Below, piece by piece: positions 61,001-64,000 of a stretch of DNA of 64,000 nucleotides. This DNA is from Apostichopus californicus (lineage: Eukaryota; Echinodermata; Holothuroidea; Aspidochirotida; Stichopodidae). The stretch spans positions 1 to 64,000 of the forward strand of contig JAIPMN010000242.1 of assembly GCA_020650975.1 (NCBI GenBank). The letters are read 5' to 3'. Numbering within the stretch: the first letter of the stretch is position 1; each line of letters begins with the position of its first letter. Position numbers and translations under genes: made by a program. Below the pieces are notes generated by a model. That model did no database searches. It was not told where the DNA came from and worked only from the letters and a program-made list of their open reading frames with translations.

Positions 61001-63652
61001 AAATAAAAGGCATACGACGGCTGTATCACTCACCTCTTCCCTGTGCTCATAGTGGTTATAACAAGCGCAGACGATGAAATCCCTCCACCAGGCGAGTCCT
61101 CCCGTCACGGACATGTCCTTCTCCTGGGTGATGTTCCCAAAGAGCTTCCATCTCTTCGTAAACAAGGCACAGTGAGCGAATCCGTACTGACCTGCTACCG
61201 CTAAACAGTGGCCTGACTTGTCCACGACAGAGAACTAATCAAATAGAAACATATTGAAAATTTAAATGCAAAATTTATCAACTTGGTAGGGGATGCCATG
61301 TTTGTAATTCGATTTCAACGGACTTCTCCGGCCGGAACCTTACCCTTCATGTTCAATCTGTTCTACCAGAGTTTACCGTGATATAATCTGTTGCCCAGCT
61401 TATTAAACTATCCCTCACACACCCATACCAATTACTTCTATAGCCCTGAGTTAAAGAAGTGACTCCATGTTACTTTCTTTTCACTGTATGCAATTGACAG
61501 TCCCAAGTTAAACATATGTCAAAAAATTAGTTTTACCCTTGAAAGTTGAAATAAATAAACACTGTAGGACAAACAGTCCCCAAAACCATCCCTTTCAACA
61601 AAATGGGCTGCAGAAGACTTTTAACACTCCTATGAATCCAAGGAAAGAAAACTTCCAACGATCGCAAATATAACAAAGACGAAATACACAGGAAATTTTC
61701 CACAAGAAAATCTGTTTGATGACATTTTGAATGGTAGAATGAGAAGTAAGGGCAGTGACCGGACGGTCCGGTCATGGAGGGAGCACAGTGTTATTATTTT
61801 ACCAGGACTTTATAGGCACGGTAGAACAAGGTGCTAAGGTTGTGAGGAGACAGGTAAGCGAGGAGCCAAGTAAATTTGTTTTACCCTTGAAAGTTGAAAT
61901 AAATAAATAAATATGTCTACTGTAGCAGATACTGGGACATAACCAGAATTATCCATCTTGGGAATGTGGAAAGAAAGAGAATTCTCAGCAACAAGAAGTG
62001 TTTTTTGATCCCTGGTTACACTTCTAGGCATGAGAAAAAAACAATACATATCAGTGATTCAAAATCACACTGTGCAAAGTTCTATGAAACCAAGGCAACG
62101 CTATGTGCCATTTTTCTGTAACATTCTATCAATATTTACCTTCAAGGGCCAATTATTGGTCAGATAACTGTGTGGTATTTGTATGATTGACCAATGTTTG
62201 CTCCCCATCAAGGTAGAATTATTATCTCCAAATGAACCTGTGAACACAATACAATATGTAATATGCAAATGCAAATAAAATATGTAAATAGCATGCAACA
62301 TGCTATATGTAAATACAATGGAACTGAGAAAACACACTTCAATATGTAATATGTAAAAAACGCTTCAATTTACCTAATATGTAAATAAGAATATACAATA
62401 TGTAATATATATACAATAACAGATGTAATACTACAATTTTATGACCTTTGACCTTACATTTTTGTTGATAACATAAATGTCATGTAACAACAGACAACCA
62501 AAGTCCAGACAAAAGTCTGTTATATTTCCATTCATAGCCTGTTAGGCCTTGGGAATGAGTATGTCACGGGGACCCATTCTTGACAGCCATCCATCGTCTG
62601 TTATCATATTATGCAGATGAGAACACATTCTACATCCCATTCTGCCCAGCCTCCTAATTGCAGTCAAAGCACCAGTACTGTAACATCCCTGATTCGCCCT
62701 CTGTCATCAGGAAGGGGAATTGTTGAGAGAGACCTGAGTTTAACTTACAGAGCGAGCTCGGGGTGACGTGGTGCCTGACTGGGCTTTTACCGTCTGCTTC
62801 ATCCTGGGCGCTGCATTTGACGAGTGCGTCTCCCGAATTGAGGTACAACCTATCTCCTCCTTGGAGAAATAAATGCTCATGGTTGGTCTGTAACAAAGAA
62901 GAACATAAACAGAAAATACCAAGTTATACATCAGAAGACGAAGATGATCTTATATCCCTTTATCAATAATATAAACAATACCTTTGTTATTCATAATCAG
63001 GGGACTCGTTCAATACATCACAATTTCTATGTTATTGATTCTAAGGGTGGTGTTAGCTCTCCTTTCTACTTCAGGGCAATTCAGGATTGGAATGCTCTTC
63101 CAAATCATATCAAATCCTCGATTTCTTAAAGCTGAGTTAAGGAAGCATCTCATATAATATAGGGTGTGGGGGGAGGGGGAGGCACTTTTTCAGAGTTATG
63201 TGCAATATGTTCGTGTTTAGAGTTTTATTTATTGGTTTTATTGGAATTTACCATTGAAAGTGCAATATTTTGTCTCTAGGGCCCCATTGGAAATAGGCCA
63301 ACGTTCTGTCAGCCCAATGGGTTTAGCTCCTGTTACTCTTTTTGTTCCTCCAATCTGTTCAGTTCTATTATGTCTTCTCTGTTATTTTTTGTATTTTGAA
63401 CAATCTGAGTGCGATCAAAACAAACAAACAAACAAATACCTAAATGCTTAATTCTACTCCTTCCCACACAAAACTGGGAGTGAGAATTTTACTACTTACT
63501 AAGACTGGGTTTGTAGTGAGGGCGCTCTTCACAAAGGGCAGTTGCAACAGTTGCCCGGTCGTGTCTTGGTTGGTGTCCTCACTCTGGTTATCCATCAAAC
63601 TTGCTTTGGGCTCAGTGGTGAACCATAAATTGTACCCCTCGGGTCCCCATTC
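46062..63652 (-). CDS. RIC1: RIC1, Rab6 GEF complex subunit (C-terminal three quarters; 5' exons outside window)
   Basis: Twenty-one exons in phase, in gene order: 63652-63500, 62887-62749, 62237-62140, 61234-61034, 60172-59899, 58289-58182, 57651-57515, 56951-56823, 56012-55913, 55316-55183, 54600-54554, 53962-53838, 52718-52576, 52090-52004, 51441-51230, 50755-50573, 49824-49703, 49319-49104, 48485-48302, 47016-46828 and 46326-46062. They total 3246 bases, 1081 codons plus stop. Human RIC1 is about 1420 residues, so roughly the first quarter (most of the N-terminal WD40 part) lies beyond base 64000. Strong family segments are [100 protein letters not shown] and [21 protein letters not shown]1 pairs with RGP1 to activate Rab6 at the Golgi for retrograde transport. 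The acceptor of exon 49824 is ambiguous by six bases. Confidence 0.95.
47547..48057. repeat. 14-bp minisatellite (cctatcctctccag)
   Basis: About 36 copies of a 14-base unit, with variants such as CCTATCCACTCCAG and CATATCCTCTCCAG, fill part of the RIC1 intron between exons 48302 and 47016. The T/C-rich strand is plus. Because 14 is not a multiple of three, three units make an apparent 14-residue protein repeat, which is not a gene. Confidence 0.95.
50900..51150 (-). mobile_element. LINE 3'-end fragment in a RIC1 intron
   Basis: Read on the minus strand, 51130 to 51010 gives [15 protein letters not shown], then [14 protein letters not shown] and a stop. This is the conserved C-terminus of Jockey/CR1-like LINE polymerases (NRVVN.WN.LP..VV......FK..LDK). 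It is followed by a TTTAG simple repeat at about 50905-50921. Only the last 40-odd codons remain; the rest is absent. It starts about 90 bases after the donor of RIC1 exon 51441-51230. Confidence 0.65.
52296..52437. repeat. 34-bp tandem repeat
   Basis: Just over four copies of a 34-base unit (cgaggggtggagtgac followed by aaaacccacagtattgt) lie in the RIC1 intron between exons 52576 and 52090. Copies differ at two to five positions. Confidence 0.9.
53536..53860. repeat. About 110-bp tandem repeat reaching into a RIC1 exon
   Basis: Three diverged copies are seen. GGCCT at 53546, 53656 and 53765 and CTGATG at 53631, 53742 and 53850 give steps of 108-111 bases. The last copy includes the final coding bases and the donor site of RIC1 exon 53962-53838, so part of the exon border belongs to the repeat unit. 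Confidence 0.6.
57235..57486 (-). mobile_element. tRNA-derived SINE
   Basis: On the minus strand, GTGGTTAAGGCTATGG (57475-57460) fits the A box of RNA polymerase III promoters and GGTTTGAATCC (57415-57405) fits the B box with one change. Between them, repeated words (TGCAGGTT) suggest a small internal duplication. A tail region of about 150 bases follows, ending near GGTTTTCGCCC. This is the layout of a tRNA-related SINE, here in the RIC1 intron between exons 57515 and 56951. The family is not named; the borders are approximate. Confidence 0.6.
57940..58010. repeat. Short tandem repeat (aatacacttt)
   Basis: Six or so imperfect copies of a 10-11 base unit (AATACACTTT, with CATACTCTTT variants) lie in the RIC1 intron between exons 58182 and 57651. 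Confidence 0.8.
60519..60605. repeat. T-rich low-complexity tract (TTTCA/T-run)
   Basis: A run of T homopolymers separated by TTTCA words lies in the RIC1 intron between exons 61034 and 60172, close to a 13-base G run at 60435-60447. It creates spurious Phe-rich open frames on the plus strand. Confidence 0.85.
61531..61907. repeat. Direct repeat pair in a RIC1 intron
   Basis: A 29-base word (TTTTACCCTTGAAAGTTG followed by AAATAAATAAA) is identical at 61531-61559 and 61879-61907. The AAATAAAT end resembles a retroposon tail or target region. A perfect GC-rich palindrome lies between the copies at 61756-61774. Confidence 0.7.
62240..62425. repeat. AT-rich degenerate repeat (AATATGTAA)
   Basis: Recurring words AATATGTAAT, TATGTAAATA and ATGCAAAT fill the RIC1 intron just before exon 62237 in gene order. 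It is low-complexity DNA with no coding content. Confidence 0.7.
62944..63445 (+). mobile_element. LINE 3' end (polymerase C-terminus plus 3' tail) in a RIC1 intron
   Basis: On the plus strand, 62944-63129 encodes [16 protein letters not shown], then [20 protein letters not shown], and in the next frame AELRKHLI. This matches the C-terminal end of LINE reverse transcriptases (a WN.LP..I core, then a Lys-rich helix). An untranslated stretch follows and ends in an (ACAAACAA) repeat at about 63419-63437, as seen at 3' ends of CR1/L2-like elements. It is antisense to RIC1 and fills most of the 62888-63499 intron. One frame break is visible. Confidence 0.65.
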
Positions 63653-64000
63653 CTGACAAAAACGGGAAAAGACACATGTATATCGATCGTTTAAAATACA
63701 TCTGACCTGATTTTAAGGAGAAGTGAGGTTCGTGGAACCATTCACATAACCCCATGTGAACCCAACCAATCAGTCATTCTATTAAAAAAAAAAGAAGTTT
63801 AAAAACATCATTCATCTTCTACCTTTAGTTACAATTTTACATCAACACCAAAAAACACATCATTTAATACTTTGATTTCACAATAAAATTCTTGCTCACA
63901 GTTTTGTCAATACTCAACAGTAGTTATTAAGTGAATTGAATTCAGGCTCAATTCAACACTGACAGAATATAGAACAAATTTCTCTGCCTACTCTGGGTAA

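Noticed and set aside
1-64000. CRISPR arrays, operons, ribosome binding sites and functional tRNA or rRNA genes
   Set aside because: The window is clearly intron-rich nuclear DNA; the tandem repeats lack the spacer pattern of CRISPR, and the only tRNA-like promoter boxes belong to a SINE.

Overview
The window is eukaryotic DNA: AT-rich, with many short exons bounded by GT/AG splice sites and separated by introns of roughly 0.1 to 2 kb. The genes (a Tie-like ectodomain, a ZGLP1-type GATA protein and RIC1) point to a deuterostome invertebrate. I think an echinoderm is most likely, possibly a sea cucumber, but nothing in the window proves that.

Layout. 168-6972 (+): the 3' half of a receptor-type protein tyrosine phosphatase (RPTP); its 5' exons lie before base 1. 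6973-11975: intergenic, with a decayed LINE at about 7.8-9.1 kb. 12004-30190 (+): a nearly complete second RPTP. It reads signal peptide, two Ig-like regions, four EGF-like exons, an Ig-like region, two FN3 regions, a transmembrane helix, an active-looking PTP domain D1, a degenerate D2 and a short tail ending in a YAN motif. Its ectodomain matches the angiopoietin receptors Tie1/Tie2, which carry a tyrosine kinase, not a phosphatase. The 13 coding exons that can be compared have exactly the same lengths in the two RPTP genes, so they are tandem duplicates. 33515-38791 (+): a five-exon gene for a ZGLP1-like GATA zinc-finger protein, with a diverged repeat array carrying CRE-type TGACGTCA sites upstream and a 0.9 kb TIR-bounded element in its last intron. 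38792-45600: intergenic, with a 10-base assembly gap and several G/C homopolymers. 46062-63652 (-): 21 consecutive coding exons (1081 codons plus stop) of RIC1, a subunit of the Rab6 guanine nucleotide exchange factor. Its 5' exons lie past the right edge.

The RPTPs should act at the plasma membrane. Their ectodomain suggests ligand or partner binding like that of Tie receptors, D1 should dephosphorylate phosphotyrosine, D2 looks regulatory, and the tail could recruit a Grb2-type SH2 domain. ZGLP1 and RIC1 are unrelated housekeeping or developmental neighbours in convergent orientation. RIC1 introns hold most of the repeats: 14-bp, 34-bp and 110-bp tandem arrays, a tRNA-type SINE and two LINE tails. 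Exon borders were read by eye from splice consensus, frame and family similarity, and phase was checked across each join.
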